The notes beneath the pieces were generated by a model, which was given only the letters and a program-made list of their open reading frames with translations, did not search any database and was not told where the DNA came from. Positions 13,501-25,124 of a stretch of 64,000 nucleotides of DNA are shown in pieces. The DNA lies in contig JAQGDQ010000004.1 of the NCBI GenBank assembly GCA_030141605.1, positions 434,001-498,000 on the forward strand. Direction: 5' to 3'. The translations under genes and the position numbers were made by a program. Source of the stretch: Tubiluchus corallicola (taxonomy: Eukaryota; Priapulida; Priapulimorpha; Priapulimorphida; Tubiluchidae). Numbering within the stretch: position 1 is the stretch's first letter; the number at the start of each line of letters is the position of its first letter.

Positions 13501-16500
13501 CAATGAACTACTGCTACTGAAACTAAATGAATTGTTTTTGATATCTGTGGGCTATAGTAACAGATGTAATTTCTTACTGTGCCACATTAAAATGTGTCTG
13601 AAAAATCATGCTCATTTTATCAATTAGAAATTAAAGCTCTGACCTCATTATTATAAATGGAAAAAGTGTTTAAAGGTTATTTTTACACTTAAATAAATTT
13701 AGGGCTACCCGGCATTTCTTTCCCAATGGCTAAACAAGAAATCTCTGAGAAGCACTAGGTTTTCAGGTTGCTACAATAATAATCCAGGCACTATGGTTAC
13801 TATGACAACAAGATTAGTACATAAATAGCCTAGACCCACTGGCAATTTTACTGTACAACTGAGTGAATTTAGTTATGTCATTTATTAACCAGTGCCTAAA
13901 TTCTGAAAAAAAACAACAGATTTTTATTATACATTTTACGTACAATACTCAATGTTTTGCATTTAGGAAGTGTTTGCTTATATTTTAGTTTATGAATCAA
14001 CTGACTTTGTTATACTTTATAATGTTACCTTTTTGCATTATAGCAAGTGTTATTTTAAATTCGTTTGTGGTATAGTGCTAACCATTACTATTTTTCATAA
14101 ACCTGCAACGAATTGAATTTTTCAAACTGTAGTTAAACATCTTATCATACATTATTTTTTTTGTGACTTAATATTGTTTTGAAATCGGCAAGCAACAAAA
14201 GTTAACCGGCAACACAGTACCTTCAGTTTGCTGTTTTTATAATACCAATTTTAGATTCATGAATATAGACCAAGTTGCTTATATGTAAAGGTCAATATGA
14301 GAAATCTATACAGCTTCCTTTTGTCTGCCAGAGCCTGCAGCATCGCCATTAAGCAGATTATAGATTCAAAAATTTCCCTTAATTCTAAACCTTCCTTTTA
14401 CGTAACAAGAATTACTAGATGACGTTAAGTATAACAAACATAGCAACCTGGGGATAATAATACGAATAGCCAGGGTTATATAACCCACATCTAAATTTTC
14501 TCAAAGCTACCTGATAATTATAGCAACAGCGTCACTAGATGACGTAAAATGCAGCAAATTTAGTAACACCATCTTTAGAACATTGCTGATGATGATAATA
14601 ATAATAGCATGACCTTTAAAAGAAGCTTGCAGATAATATTAGCAACAATCTTTAAAGGGAAAAGACGAAACGAAAATAGAAACAACCTTTTAAGAATAAA
14701 TGGGAGGAGAAATAGAAACATCGAGTACTTATTAATTACGGTCCGTGCCAGTTATGACTCTTTCTCAGAAAAGCACCCAATTTAGTCATTGCCAACAATT
14801 CTAGATTGCACTGTGGAAAAACACGAGAAGAATCAATTACCTGCTCGTTCATTACACAAGTACATTGCATTTATTTAAATTTTATGCATATTTTGAAATT
14901 AGCTATTGTCTATTGTCATATGGACATGTCCTTCCACACAAAAATGCAATATTTTAGCTGCCACAGTTACAAATCTTATCTAAACCTTAATTAACTTTAG
15001 GTAAAGCAGCCAGGAAAATTATTTCACTCTTTTAAACTTTTTTAAATATCTGACATGATACTGGCCCACATGACATGGGTGACATGACACAAATCCAGTA
15101 GTTTTACGGGAAACACTATACTTTGCACAGTGCATGAATTTCCTACCCCTCCAGACCTGAAAAGACTGGATAAATTGCTATACAACAAATACATGTACTT
15201 ACCGTAGAAGAATTTTGTGGACGTCCAAGTGAGATGTTGGGCAAAGACGGCGAAGTGTACAACTGAATGTCATTAGGTAACAACTGAGTACCAGTAGGAT
15301 TTTTTGGAACGTCTAATGGCAATGCTCCTACACGATCCTGCAAAGATTAATAATTAATTGGAGAAGCACAGCTGGGACCGGTTAACCAATTAAAATTTTT
15401 TAGCCGGTTAACGATCTTTATATATAAATGGTAAATAATTTGAACCTTCACCACATCCTTACGGTAGAAACTTTTCATTTCTATGTAGGAAAGTGTTACG
15501 GTTAGTTCAACAATGCCAAATGTCAAATCCTTACAAACAGAGAATTTTCACTTTCTATGCAGGCTTTCTATGTATAAAAATTTCACTCCTATTTGAACAT
15601 ATTCCTCTAAATATTCACTTGATATGTTTGCAATGTAAATTTATTTGATTCTTCAAGGATCTAGTCGGCAAATTATAGAGGGCCTACAATGCTGCCTAGA
15701 TCTGATAAATCAGTTAATGGTTAACTAATAAAAAATTAAACGGTTAATAGGCTAAGTGAATTCTTAACCTGTCCCAGCCCTGTGGAGAAGAGATACAATT
15801 TAGTATTTGTAATTTTTTAAGTCAAAATCGCCTTCGCGTTAGTAACATTTTACATACAGTAGTAGCTTTAATAAAACATTTCTTTGAAGGTTCTTGTAGT
15901 ATATCAGTAAAGCAAATGACAATTAAAATATACATCAATGTTCAATTTGATTATATAAATACTGAATAACCTAACCAGGAGAAATTGTACTTCAAACAAA
16001 TGCAAAAAACAGTAGTGTCCCTGAACTTTCACTGCAAAAAATAAACTTACTTCATTTAAGACACCAATAAGAGCTGATCCATCAGTAGTGGGTGACCCTC
16101 CCACTACACCAGCCACAGACAGTGGAGGTGACCCGGGCTCAGAATCGGGGTTACTTCCATTTGAATCAACTGCAAAAAATTAATAAAAGCAAGTTAAGGC
16201 AGACTCTTGTAATTAGCTATAGAAACTTCTGCTTATAGACAGTTCAATCATCTTCGGTTTCTATGTAGTTTGAGGTTTTAAAAAGAGTGTTCGGGAATCC
16301 TATGAAATTTGTGGGGTAAACGAATTGTTTGTAGTTGCAAAAACAGTACAGCTTTCACAGCTGCTATTGACTTTTTCATTCTACACACTAGCATTGTATT
16401 CTCTAACTATTATGAAGATGCTACCAAGTCCCCAATGTTAAGACCATAGTTTAAAATGAACAAACATGCAAAATTTTGAAAGGGAAAATATAATTTTTTT

Positions 16501-19500
16501 CAGGAATGACTTGTGTGAAGGAATTAATAAATACTTATTAATAAATTAATAATTAATACCACAGAAGTTTAAATTAACGTTCACACGGCAGTTTTTCACT
16601 GTTGCATGCATTTTGTCATTCGTTGGTTAGATGGACAACAGGTGCTCCTTTCAGTTCTGACGTAGTACACACTTGCAGTGAAATCATGGGTTGGACAACG
16701 ATAAGCTTAGAATTTAAATTTTTAAATATAAAATTGGCCAAGTTGAAGTAAATCATAGTCAATAACGTTCAGTAGCACTGTATTTCAACTTTCACTTTTG
16801 TAAACACCTGCAGCAGACTCAGGGAATTTTTCTATTGTGACGTCATCGCTGCTGAGCTCACTGACAGTTAACTAACTTTCTAAGCTAAAATTTATTTATC
16901 AGAAACACCTTGGATTTTTATAAGTAGTAAAATGTACATTTTTACCATACTTCAAAATGGGGCGGGATATGAAAAAAATGCAGTTTTCCTTTAACGGTCA
17001 CATATGTAAACATATATCATAAGGTGCAAATGCTAAGAAACAAAACACGTAATAGTGGTGGTGAAAATACATGCAAGTGAAAAAACTAACTCAAAGAAAA
17101 CAAAGAGAGAGAAGCGGTCATCAACAGCTGCCATACTTCATCAAGCTTTGGGGGCTTAACTGGACCTTCTACATGAGGCCCCAATAGCCAAGATGGATGT
17201 AATGAACATAGCAAGTGCCAGTTGAAATAACCAGTAAGGTTATTATAAGAATGTTGCCATTTCATGAATATTCTCCCTTGTGAACTTTTGGTGACCTTTG
17301 TCCTCCAGAATACCGGAGGATTATCACATTTCCCCTGGCATTCAATTGCTAGTTATATTTCTCACAAGAAAGCCTTGTTCTTGCATGTTAGTGTGGTTAA
17401 CAACAAAGTCATAAAACTTTTGACAAATTACTAACCTAACCAAGTGTTGGGTTGATCAAAATTTATCTTATAGTTAATAGATACATTTATAGCAACAGCA
17501 CCACTAGATGATGTAAAACGCAACAAATTTAGTAGCACCATCTTTAAATGCTGTTGATGATAATAATAATAACATGACCTTTAAAAGAAGCTTGCAAATA
17601 ATACTAGCAATAAATTATAATAATAACAATAAATGAAAGAGAAGATACTGTATTTCAAGTAACAGACTCCAGCCAGATAAAAATTACATTTTTTATCACT
17701 TAGATTTCGATGTGAAGAGAAATTGAGATGATGATGATGAATATAAAAAAACAATGACCTTAACTGATGACAGCTAATCAAAGTGATGATGAAGATGCTT
17801 ATGAAGACGACAATGACGAATGACAACTAATGCATACAAAATGCACTATAGTGATCATAATGTATAAACTTGACACCTACAAGCCATCGGGGTCTTCCTC
17901 TTCGCGTGAAGGATTGGTTTTCGGCGAGCCAACAATGGGCTACTCCTACGCTCGATTACTTTATGTTTTAGAATGGATCTGACTTTCAGGTTTGGCTCAG
18001 ATGACGTTTTCCGCAATGGAAAATCCTCGTCAAAGCGATTCAATAGCGGATGACGATACGGGGGTGAAAACCCCATCGAGCGGGTAGGTGAATGCTCCTG
18101 TTCCCTGTATTATAAAATACACATTATAATATCATGAATAACCTGTTGCCCGACCTGCGAAAATGTACAATACTGCCTTAAAATTCAAAATCAAAATAGT
18201 TTTAAATGTAGTGTTTAAAATTTAAAGCAGAATATATTGTAGACATTATTAACTTGCAAGTTTAAAATTCACACAGTGAACTTCTTGTGCACTTTAACTC
18301 ATCTCAAGCTTATAATAGTAAGATGTTTGAACTATTGATAACTCGGATGGAATACTGATTACTGAGTAAAGCAATTTCTACACACGACTTAGTACACATG
18401 CTATGAAAAACCCCAAGGGGAAACGTAAACTACAGAGCGAGTGTAAACAATATTATTATGACTTAAACATTATACAAGTGAAGTAAATTATGTTGTTTGC
18501 TAAGAAGAAACGAAAACAAACACATCTGAACTTTTAAGTCTTAAATCCATGTTTCAATATTATAGGCTTTGTCCTATGGAAAACTTATCTGCTGATAAAG
18601 GAATAAAGAATCAATCAAATAACATCAAGAAAATTATTATTTAATGTTTTCCCTTTGGATGAACACACAGTTAATCTTCATACTGATAAACAACTTTGAA
18701 TACTAATGAGCATACTTGGAAAATTTTATGAATTACCATTTAAAATTTTTTGGCAACAATGCCTTTAACTAATTTATGCAAATATAATTTAAATCAAGCA
18801 TTTTTAAAACCACAAAATCGGATCTTTATTATTTTAAAAATAAGGTAAGATTTCTGCAAATATATGTTACTTGGAGTAATATTGCATAAAAGTAGACTCT
18901 TGTGTCTTGCTATAACTAGTAAGTTTGCACCAATTAGAGCTTTTATAGTTTTCAAATAAAAGACATAGATAGTTAATTACTATTTGAAAACGAAAGTTAA
19001 TAAAAGTTAGAAAATTATGTCTAACGCTCTTTGGTGCTACGTAATTAATTATAGACTTATTATAAAGACTTGCAAAAATGTTAGCAAAAATAAATCAATT
19101 GTTATACAATGAATTACTAAGTTAGTATTGCACTGGATTATTGTTTTCTGATTAAAAATATGTTTTACAGTTGTCATCACATTAAAATGCTTAAAAATTA
19201 AAACTAAAATTTGGCAAACTTTCTGTTTGAAACTTAAAGAGCAAAAAAACATTGAAGTTACGAGTTCTAATTATTGGCAATCATGTGTTATTTGGATAAC
19301 AGCAGGAGTCCACAAATGAAAACAGTGTGAAAGTCAGCAAAATTCAAATTGATCTTACCAACTTCTTTGAGCGGTTATGCCCGAGCTTTCTCTTTGTTTC
19401 CTGTTTAGCACGAATTCTTGTAATCTCTGCTTCACTTCAGTAGATGCTACAGCACCTAAATAATTAAGCTTTCTATAAAAATTTGTTTCAGCTCCAATAT

Positions 19501-22500
19501 ATTAAGTATCTTTGGGTCTATGACCTTTACTATGCAAAATACAATATAAAACAAATACCACCAACTTAACAATAAAAAGCTTTTACTAACAATCAAAAGC
19601 TAACAAATTGGTCAAAAATATGTAAATCAAATATTACTAATGTTGTTTGTAAATTCATGACACTATTGCAAAACTGAACAAAATGTGGCAAATTCCTGTC
19701 TTCAAATGAAATTTCCTAACAAATAAATCACACAGGACAGATAAAGAAAATTGTTACTAAAACATTAGAATGTAAATTATTCTTTATTAAGCATGTACAA
19801 GGATGGATGAAAAGGTGGAAAACACCCAAGCTTAAGGTATTGCATGGCAAGAGAAGAAAGCCTCAGGCCCAAAAACGGTCAAGTTCAAATCAAGCTTTAA
19901 ACAGGTAAGTGGCATCCTCAGTGCATGAAGTAGAAAGCCTCGGGTACAAAAAGGGTCAAGTTGAGTCATTCTCTTTGAGAAATAAGATTTAACAGCAGCC
20001 ATAAATTATATTGTAGTAAGAAACTACGTGAGCACTTCAACAACAAAGTTTCTATATTTTTCCTACATATTTACTGCAACATCAGATGACAAGTAATGCA
20101 AATGTAGCTGTGTTTTACATTACTGTTAAAGTGTGGATATGAAAATTTATAAGTCACATGGTGATGGTATTCAAAATAAGTTATTATAAACCCATTTCCG
20201 CAAAAACGTTGAGAAATCTGTTGTCAATTACTACAGGTTCCATGCATGCACTGCAGTAAATTTTGACTACATGAAATATCGAAAAGTAATAACTTGCCTT
20301 ACTTCAAGCAATACTAAATGCTAATTAAAGCAGCAATGAAGGCAAAACGTAGTCTAGGCATTACCGATAACCATATCATATTCAAAAACTGAAGAAAAGC
20401 TTTGTACAAACAAAAATTTTGTATTACTATTGTTACTCACAAAAACTATTCAGATGAGATTGTAATCAGTAAGATTTGAGCCTAGAGTTTCTCAAGCATG
20501 CTTTAGTTAGGAGTTGCACGACTGATGGCTTTTGTACAAATGAACGAAATGACTGTAATTTCTGTGGTTATTCATGTCTGCTATGCAACAACAGATCCAA
20601 AGGAACAACATTAGGTTTCAGTTTTCTTTTCCATTTGAGCGCTACATGAAGTCAGACGGTACGCCTAACCTGTTCAAACTCAAAAAGTGCAGAGAACAAA
20701 CACTGTTATGCTTAATTAGATGTCCAGTTTTTCTCATCGATTAGACGAATATACTTAAGAATCCACTGTCCTCTTACAATTTTATCTGTTGGAAAACTTA
20801 AAAAAATCGTCATTCTTTGTCAGAAGCATTGCTTGTGTGGCACAAGCACTTAGACATTATACATTAAGCATTGCAATTAGACATTAAAAAAGTAAGAATG
20901 ATCAGAAAACTGGAAAGTGTCCTTTTGTCATAATAAAGTAGCAAGTAACACAGAGTAAGATACCAGTGACACCACAATAAAATTTTAGCACCCTGTACTT
21001 CCTTTCTAATATTTTCAGGAGTCGCATTTAGCGCATTGAATTAGGTGTGCACAAAGCTATGATATAAGTTTAACATTAAAAATGCCTTTAACACTGCTTT
21101 AATGCAGGCCCACTATGCATTTTTTCATTTATAATTCACAATAGGACGGCAATTTCTAACACAATGTCTTCAATTATTCTATTCAATCTTTACTGTGCAA
21201 TATGCAAACAACAGAAAGTAAGCAAATGCGCAATTAGGTAATAAAAAGTTTAGCACTAATTTACAGCTTAAATCACCATTTTCTTAACTTTAAACATTGT
21301 CATTTGATATAGTGTTATTCTTAGTGTAGTGTTTTTATTACTGAAGGTAGTTTAACAGTGAGAATTCCTTCCAAAAAAACCTAAGCATTTTGGTAAGTAA
21401 CATTCCATGGCAACTACACTTTATAAAGTTTACTACAGTACAGCTTAAAAACTGTTATCCATAACAATGATGTTACATGAAATAAAACAAGTGGTATGTA
21501 TATACTGGCTTTAACAAAAGTGTCAGGATTTAATCAGGATGTAAATATTGCAAGACACTGCAATGGAAGTTTGCTCATCATTTCCCAAGTTTATTATTTA
21601 AAAAAAATGTACCATATTTTTGCATATTTCGACATTGTTATGCCTGCTCTACTGAGTATTCTTTTTGTGATTAGGCAAGGAAACAGCAGACACAATTTTT
21701 TTAGATACCTTATAAAAAGAAAATGAATTTAATACATTGCCTGACAAAGAGAAGACATATTCTAATGAGAAATTTGTGAGCACTTCAGTAATAGAAAATG
21801 ATTTGTGACTCATTATACATGTATACATTAGGACTACTTTCTTTTTTTTATTATTTATTCTAGTTAAAAACAGTAACTTTCTTCACATACTTTCTTGACA
21901 TTTTTCCTTGTTTTTGATACGTTCCAGTTTTTTGTTTTCTACGTCTTTCACCATCTGTTCCTGCTCAAGCTTTTGCTGTTCTTCAGCTTCCAAAATAAGT
22001 TGATGCTGTGCCTAATAAAAACCGTTGAACATCGGTATACGTAACTATACTGACAACAAAACTAAAATTGTTAAAATTGTCAACTCAACAGTTGCCCTCC
22101 ATTTGTACTCAAAGACAGCAAGTGTATTTCAAATGTACATTTGGCACAAATCTGCTGCAAAATAAGCCTAGTGCTCAAGCTAAATAAAAATCATACATTT
22201 CTGCATCTTGTTGTTCTCGTAAAAGATCATGACGTCTCATAACTTTTTCTGTCCTACTGTTATTGCTTCCTATAGCAACCAAGATTAAGAGCAACAAACG
22301 CTGCAATAAACAGCATCAATAATTCACCAGTTTCCGATTTGCCCGCAGTACCATATAAATAAAAGCACCGGCTTTTAATAAATGAAAAGTACTTCCCATC
22401 ATGAATAATTTAAAACTACCTTATATGATGCCCAAATTAGCAGCTAATCAGAACTATTAAACATGTAGAAGAATTTAGCGAATCAATAAAAAAGCCCTTA

Positions 22501-24018
22501 GGAAGTTGCAAATTTAATTTAATTGTACGTAAGAAAAAACGTACAGTTAGAATTAAAGTACACAAGTACACCAGGAACTTCTTCACTGCCATCTCCTGCA
22601 CACTTAACAATATGCTACAGTACGTGTACTACAGTAATACTAAGTAATGCTGGAAGTAATGCCAGTACTGTTTTTGTCAAGTTCATTTTACTTCCAGTTC
22701 CTAAGTTACAAACAACACAAGTACTCATGCAAACACCTACAGCAACCACACAACTAAATAAAATAAGTTTCTATAATAAAATTACGTATAAGCAGGTAAA
22801 CAAAAGTAAGGCTAATCAGGAAACCTTTAACAAATAAATGTTCTTTTGGCTTTATTCAAAACAATATATCTGTAACAGCAAGATAGCATTTTCATATAAT
22901 GACACTATTGATTACTTTCTCTGCAAATAATAAAAATTCATATAAACAGTATGTTATTTAAGACAAGCTGTAAAATCAATAAAAAAATGAAGTAGAAAAA
23001 CCTGTAAGCGATCACGCCATTGTGCTTCTTGCTGTATAGCTAGTTCCTGACACTGTGCTTTGTACTGTTGCAGCAAGAGTTGCTGTTGCAATTCATGGCT
23101 CTGCTTTAACACTTCCAGTTCTTGTTGTTCTTGTAAAGTGGTAAGCAATCCTGCACCACCCACGATAGGATGACCACGCCCACTTTGAACGTGATTAAAG
23201 CTTACTTCCATTGCTTGATCGATTGCTTTGCTTGGATCTGAAATAAGGAAAATTGAAATAAAATTTTGTTTCTATACACAATCTACTCATGCAACAAATA
23301 TAAAGAAATTAATAGATTCATTTGATACATTTAATAATACTCTCTGGCTGATTCCGCTACTTCTAGACTGTCACTAACAAAGGCTTGTATCATTTTCAGC
23401 ACATTACAATTCTTATTTTACAATTTTCCCTTCGAAAATATGTCTACAATTTTACTAATATCCTCTTGACAAATGTGACAGAAATGTTTCAGCTGCCAGG
23501 AACTTTTTGTATTAGAAATGTTTTTGCAGTTTTAAAGGGAAGGGGTTCTTGTGATGCTCAACACTGGTAAAAATGATTGACATTCATAACTCATGCGTGT
23601 ATCACAGCTCTACAACAGATTTGCCTGTTTGAAATTTCAGTGCAAGTTTAATTACTCTAATTAAAATTCAAAATTATTAACCTATGTACAACATCAACAA
23701 AAACTTCCTAAGCAAAAAGAATAGCTAGCTTCCCAATATATTGCTGCATTATAGATTTTACAAGTTAAAATCTGTGACCAAATGCAGAATTAGGTTTATC
23801 AAAAACGCAAAATTTGGAACAAGCTCGGAAAATTTAGCCATTTGCAAGAAAGTTTACTGTTCTGTAATTACAAATTCGACAGTAAGTTTTTTATGCATTC
23901 CTTGTCATTTAAGTAGAGAAATGTTTAATTATAAAATATATATGGTAGTCAAAGCAGCAAATCAGATATTTGGCAATAAGCTTAGCCAAGCTACCTACAG
24001 TTCATACATACCATTCAT
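1..24018 (-). CDS. HDAC4: Class IIa histone deacetylase (HDAC4/5/7/9 family), 3' end outside window
   Basis: Zinc-dependent lysine deacetylase of the class IIa type, a signal-regulated nuclear corepressor that binds MEF2. Exons in transcript order: 24018-24012 (proposed start), 23237-23002, 22011-21891, 19455-19359, 18104-17881, 16169-16051, 15337-15203, 8395-8278, 7115-7007, 6341-6179, 5615-5405, 5012-4902, 4583-4450, 3834-3613, 3267-3158, 2816-2609, 1493-1396, 158-<1. All called introns are GT-AG and the frame is kept throughout, giving about 860 codons in the window. Domain order matches the family: Q-rich coiled coil (about 20-120), MEF2-binding helix (about 125-150), 14-3-3 site plus basic NLS (about 170-225), a second and third 14-3-3 site, then the deacetylase domain from about residue 550. 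The last roughly 100 residues, including the His that replaces the catalytic Tyr in class IIa enzymes, lie beyond position 1. The class is secure. The exact vertebrate paralogue is not meaningful if this animal has a single gene. Confidence 0.95.
159..8277 (-). other. HDAC introns of the 3' half
   Basis: The non-coding stretches above 300 bp here (159-1395, 1494-2608, 2817-3157, 3268-3612, 3835-4449, 4584-4901, 5013-5404, 5616-6178, 6342-7006, 7116-8277) are introns with consensus GT-AG ends on the minus strand. They are AT-rich with scattered short stop-bounded frames. I saw no further coding similarity, terminal inverted repeats or RNA genes. Confidence 0.8.
4902..8395 (-). other. HDAC4: HDAC middle region with 14-3-3 sites 2 and 3
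   Basis: Five exons (8395-8278, 7115-7007, 6341-6179, 5615-5405, 5012-4902) code for the low-complexity linker before the deacetylase domain. The 6341-6179 exon contains [12 protein letters not shown], matching the second class IIa 14-3-3 site (PLSRTQSAPLP in vertebrates), followed by a His/Gln-rich run. The 5012-4902 exon contains TRAFSSP, which corresponds to the third site (RAQSSP). The 5615-5405 exon adds an acidic stretch and a Gln-rich helix. Phosphorylation of such serines by CaMK/PKD/SIK kinases drives nuclear export in studied animals; that this happens here is inferred from conservation. Confidence 0.88.
9615..9960. other. CpG-dense intronic island with unrecognised frames
   Basis: About 17 CpG dinucleotides occur in roughly 300 bp, far denser than the surrounding intron. 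The plus strand is open for about 59 codons ([16 protein letters not shown], later [15 protein letters not shown]), then continues in broken frames. The minus strand has a 97-codon ORF from an ATG at 9950. I recognise neither. It may be an internal promoter, a decayed insertion or chance. Confidence 0.3.
12230..12408 (+). mobile_element. Possible LINE 3' tail
   Basis: An AT-rich stretch ending AATAAAAATTTGAATTGAAT resembles the 3' ends of CR1/L2-like LINEs, which finish in short TTGAA-type repeats. No coding remnant was clearly recognised upstream. It lies in the large HDAC intron. Confidence 0.3.
14521..14647 (+). repeat. Dispersed repeat family 1, copy 1
   Basis: It begins TAGCAACAGC and ends ATATTAGCAACAA. 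It aligns with 17490-17613 at roughly 85 percent by eye, including GACCTTTAAAAGAAGCTTGC. A partial related word (ACTAGATGACGT) occurs upstream near 14414. Both copies are in HDAC introns on the same strand. Confidence 0.8.
15367..15782. mobile_element. 416-bp non-autonomous hAT-type element with 8-bp target duplication
   Basis: Exact 8-bp direct repeats TGGAGAAG flank it at 15359-15366 and 15783-15790. The ends are inverted: left CACAGCTGGGACCGGTTAAC, right read in reverse CAGGGCTGGGACAGGTTAAG. CAGGGCTGG ends and 8-bp duplications are typical of the hAT superfamily. Subterminal GGTTAAC/CGGTTAA words recur inside. There is no transposase frame. It lies in an HDAC intron, starting only about 30 bp from exon 15337-15203, directly upstream of that exon's splice acceptor. 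Confidence 0.88.
16751..16998 (+). repeat. Dispersed repeat family 2, copy 1
   Basis: Diverged similarity to about 53131-53420: shared CACTGTATTTCAA, TTAACTAACTTTCTAAGCTA, AAACA-CTTGG-like and CCATACTTCAAAATGGG blocks in the same order. It lies in an HDAC intron. Confidence 0.65.
17490..17613 (+). repeat. Dispersed repeat family 1, copy 2
   Basis: Second copy of the 14521-14647 repeat, 3 kb away in another HDAC intron. No terminal inverted repeats or coding content were seen, so it may be a short non-autonomous element or an old intragenic duplication. Confidence 0.8.
19840..19990 (+). repeat. Short diverged tandem duplication
   Basis: GAAGAAAGCCTCAGGCCCAA followed by AAACGGTCAAGTT recurs about 75 bp later as GTAGAAAGCCTCGGGTACAA then AAAGGGTCAAGTT. 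It lies within an HDAC intron. Confidence 0.6.
24012..24018 (-). other. HDAC4: Proposed HDAC first coding exon (start codon plus 4 nt)
   Basis: Exon 23237-23002 begins with two bases that need a preceding G to make an Asp codon. At 24018 the minus strand has ATG AAT G followed directly by a strong GTATGT donor, giving an N-terminus of [10 protein letters not shown]. An in-frame TGA lies eight codons upstream and no ATG lies between. The intron would be 774 bp. The coding part is only 7 nt, so similarity cannot confirm it. An alternative first exon further upstream is possible, or an internal start at the ATG of exon 23237-23002. Confidence 0.5.
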
Positions 24019-25003
24019 AATTAGTTTATGAGCTTTGCTATGCTGTCAGGTCAAAAGAATAGTCCTATAGGAATAACAGATAATACTCTAACAATACTGA
24101 TCATCATACGGCATGGTGTGCTGCCACAAAAACCTTAAATAAAAAAGCAAATTGCATGATAAATTCAAATATGGTGTACATCAATTTGTCAAACATTATA
24201 AAGGCCTAGCAACAAAACCCTATATTGAGAAGCTTTATTAACTTATGTGTTGTGCACTTAGTATTAAAACTAACAATAACAAAAAAATCCATCAAAATTT
24301 GCTTTACTTTAGAATTCAGTTAATGGCTAGATTGCAATTAATTTTCACAACACTAGTTTTAATTCGGTAATAATCGGTTGCAATCACAAAAATAAATATT
24401 TTGCCCAGATGTAGATAAACTGCTTTATATGTCATATTCTAACTTTCACCTGTGCGTCAGGCAAATGTTGTACTTTTCGAAAAAGTTGCTTATTACTTAC
24501 ACCAAATAAGATGTTGATATAGGCATAAACAGAAACAGAAACTCGTTCATTTAGTCTTTGGCAACCAAATAAACATTCACTTAGGCCAGTTACGAAAATA
24601 TCAGATAATTATCACATCCAGCGAACTCCTGCCAATGATCGTCTCGTTAACACTGTAACTAGATTACTAGCTAAGCCGTAAACTGCAGAATTTAGTACTA
24701 GAAGTGAGGCAAGCACATAATACCATTTCACATTTAGTGTTTGGCATGTCACGGAATTTAATTTCTGTCAACGCACATCGAGGAGCTGGGTAGTATTAAT
24801 CTAACACTCTAATAAACACATTATTGAGATTTTCTACGTTGCAGTAAACCACCACTGAACTTTAAATATCGACGATGATATATGCCAAGGATTAAAAACA
24901 AATTCACGAAATAAAATGGACGATCACAAAAAATCACAGCCATGATTCTGCGGTGTAAATAACGTACACAGCGCACCCTGCCACATGACCTGCATAGTGC
25001 AAG

Positions 25004-25065
25004 TTATAAATAGTGGCATGTATGACGTCACAGGGACCGAGCTTACAAATACGTGCTATAAATAG
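25004..25065. promoter_or_regulatory. MEF2-CRE-MEF2 module upstream of HDAC
   Basis: TTATAAATAG (25004-25013) and CTATAAATAG (25056-25065) both fit the MEF2 consensus YTAWWWWTAR. Between them is a perfect CRE palindrome TGACGTCA (25023-25030). The cluster is about 1 kb upstream of the proposed HDAC start codon. In vertebrates class IIa HDACs are recruited by MEF2, and HDAC9 is reported to be a MEF2 target, so feedback control is a reasonable inference. Read on the plus strand, the same A/T boxes could act as TATA boxes for a rightward transcript. Confidence 0.5.
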
Positions 25066-25124
25066 CAATGTGCATTCACTGCTGATTACAGAAGCTGTCC
25101 AGAGCATCCAATATTGATTTTACT

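Larger units (their letters stand above)
8396..15202 (-). other. Large 6.8-kb HDAC intron
   Basis: This is the longest intron of the gene. It holds a CpG-dense stretch with unrecognised open frames at about 9615-9960, a LINE-like 3' tail near 12230-12408, a somewhat GC-richer segment at about 12840-13200 with a CTATAAATAA site at 13006-13015, and one copy of a dispersed repeat at 14521-14647. A short open frame at about 10406-10530 on the minus strand ends at a possible donor, but it has no family similarity, and the exons on either side join in frame without it. Confidence 0.7.
15338..23001 (-). other. HDAC introns of the 5' half
   Basis: Introns between the regulatory exons. They contain a hAT-type element (15367-15782), a dispersed repeat copy (about 16751-16998) shared with a TUBG1 intron, a second copy of the 14.5-kb repeat (17490-17613), and a diverged short duplication near 19840-19990. 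I see nothing recognisable in 18105-19358 apart from AT-rich sequence, nor in most of 20000-21890 and 22012-23001. Confidence 0.7.
15203..23237 (-). other. HDAC4: HDAC N-terminal regulatory exons: Q-rich coil, MEF2-binding helix, 14-3-3 site 1, NLS
   Basis: Exon 23237-23002 encodes a Gln-rich coiled coil (many QQ and LQ pairs), and 22011-21891 continues it into a charged helix ending in NKEK. Exon 19455-19359 reads [16 protein letters not shown], the MEF2-binding helix. Exon 18104-17881 carries [14 protein letters not shown] (first 14-3-3 site), then [12 protein letters not shown], the basic nuclear localisation signal. Exon 15337-15203 carries [13 protein letters not shown], a class IIa signature. 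This is strong evidence for class IIa rather than class I or IIb. Confidence 0.92.
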
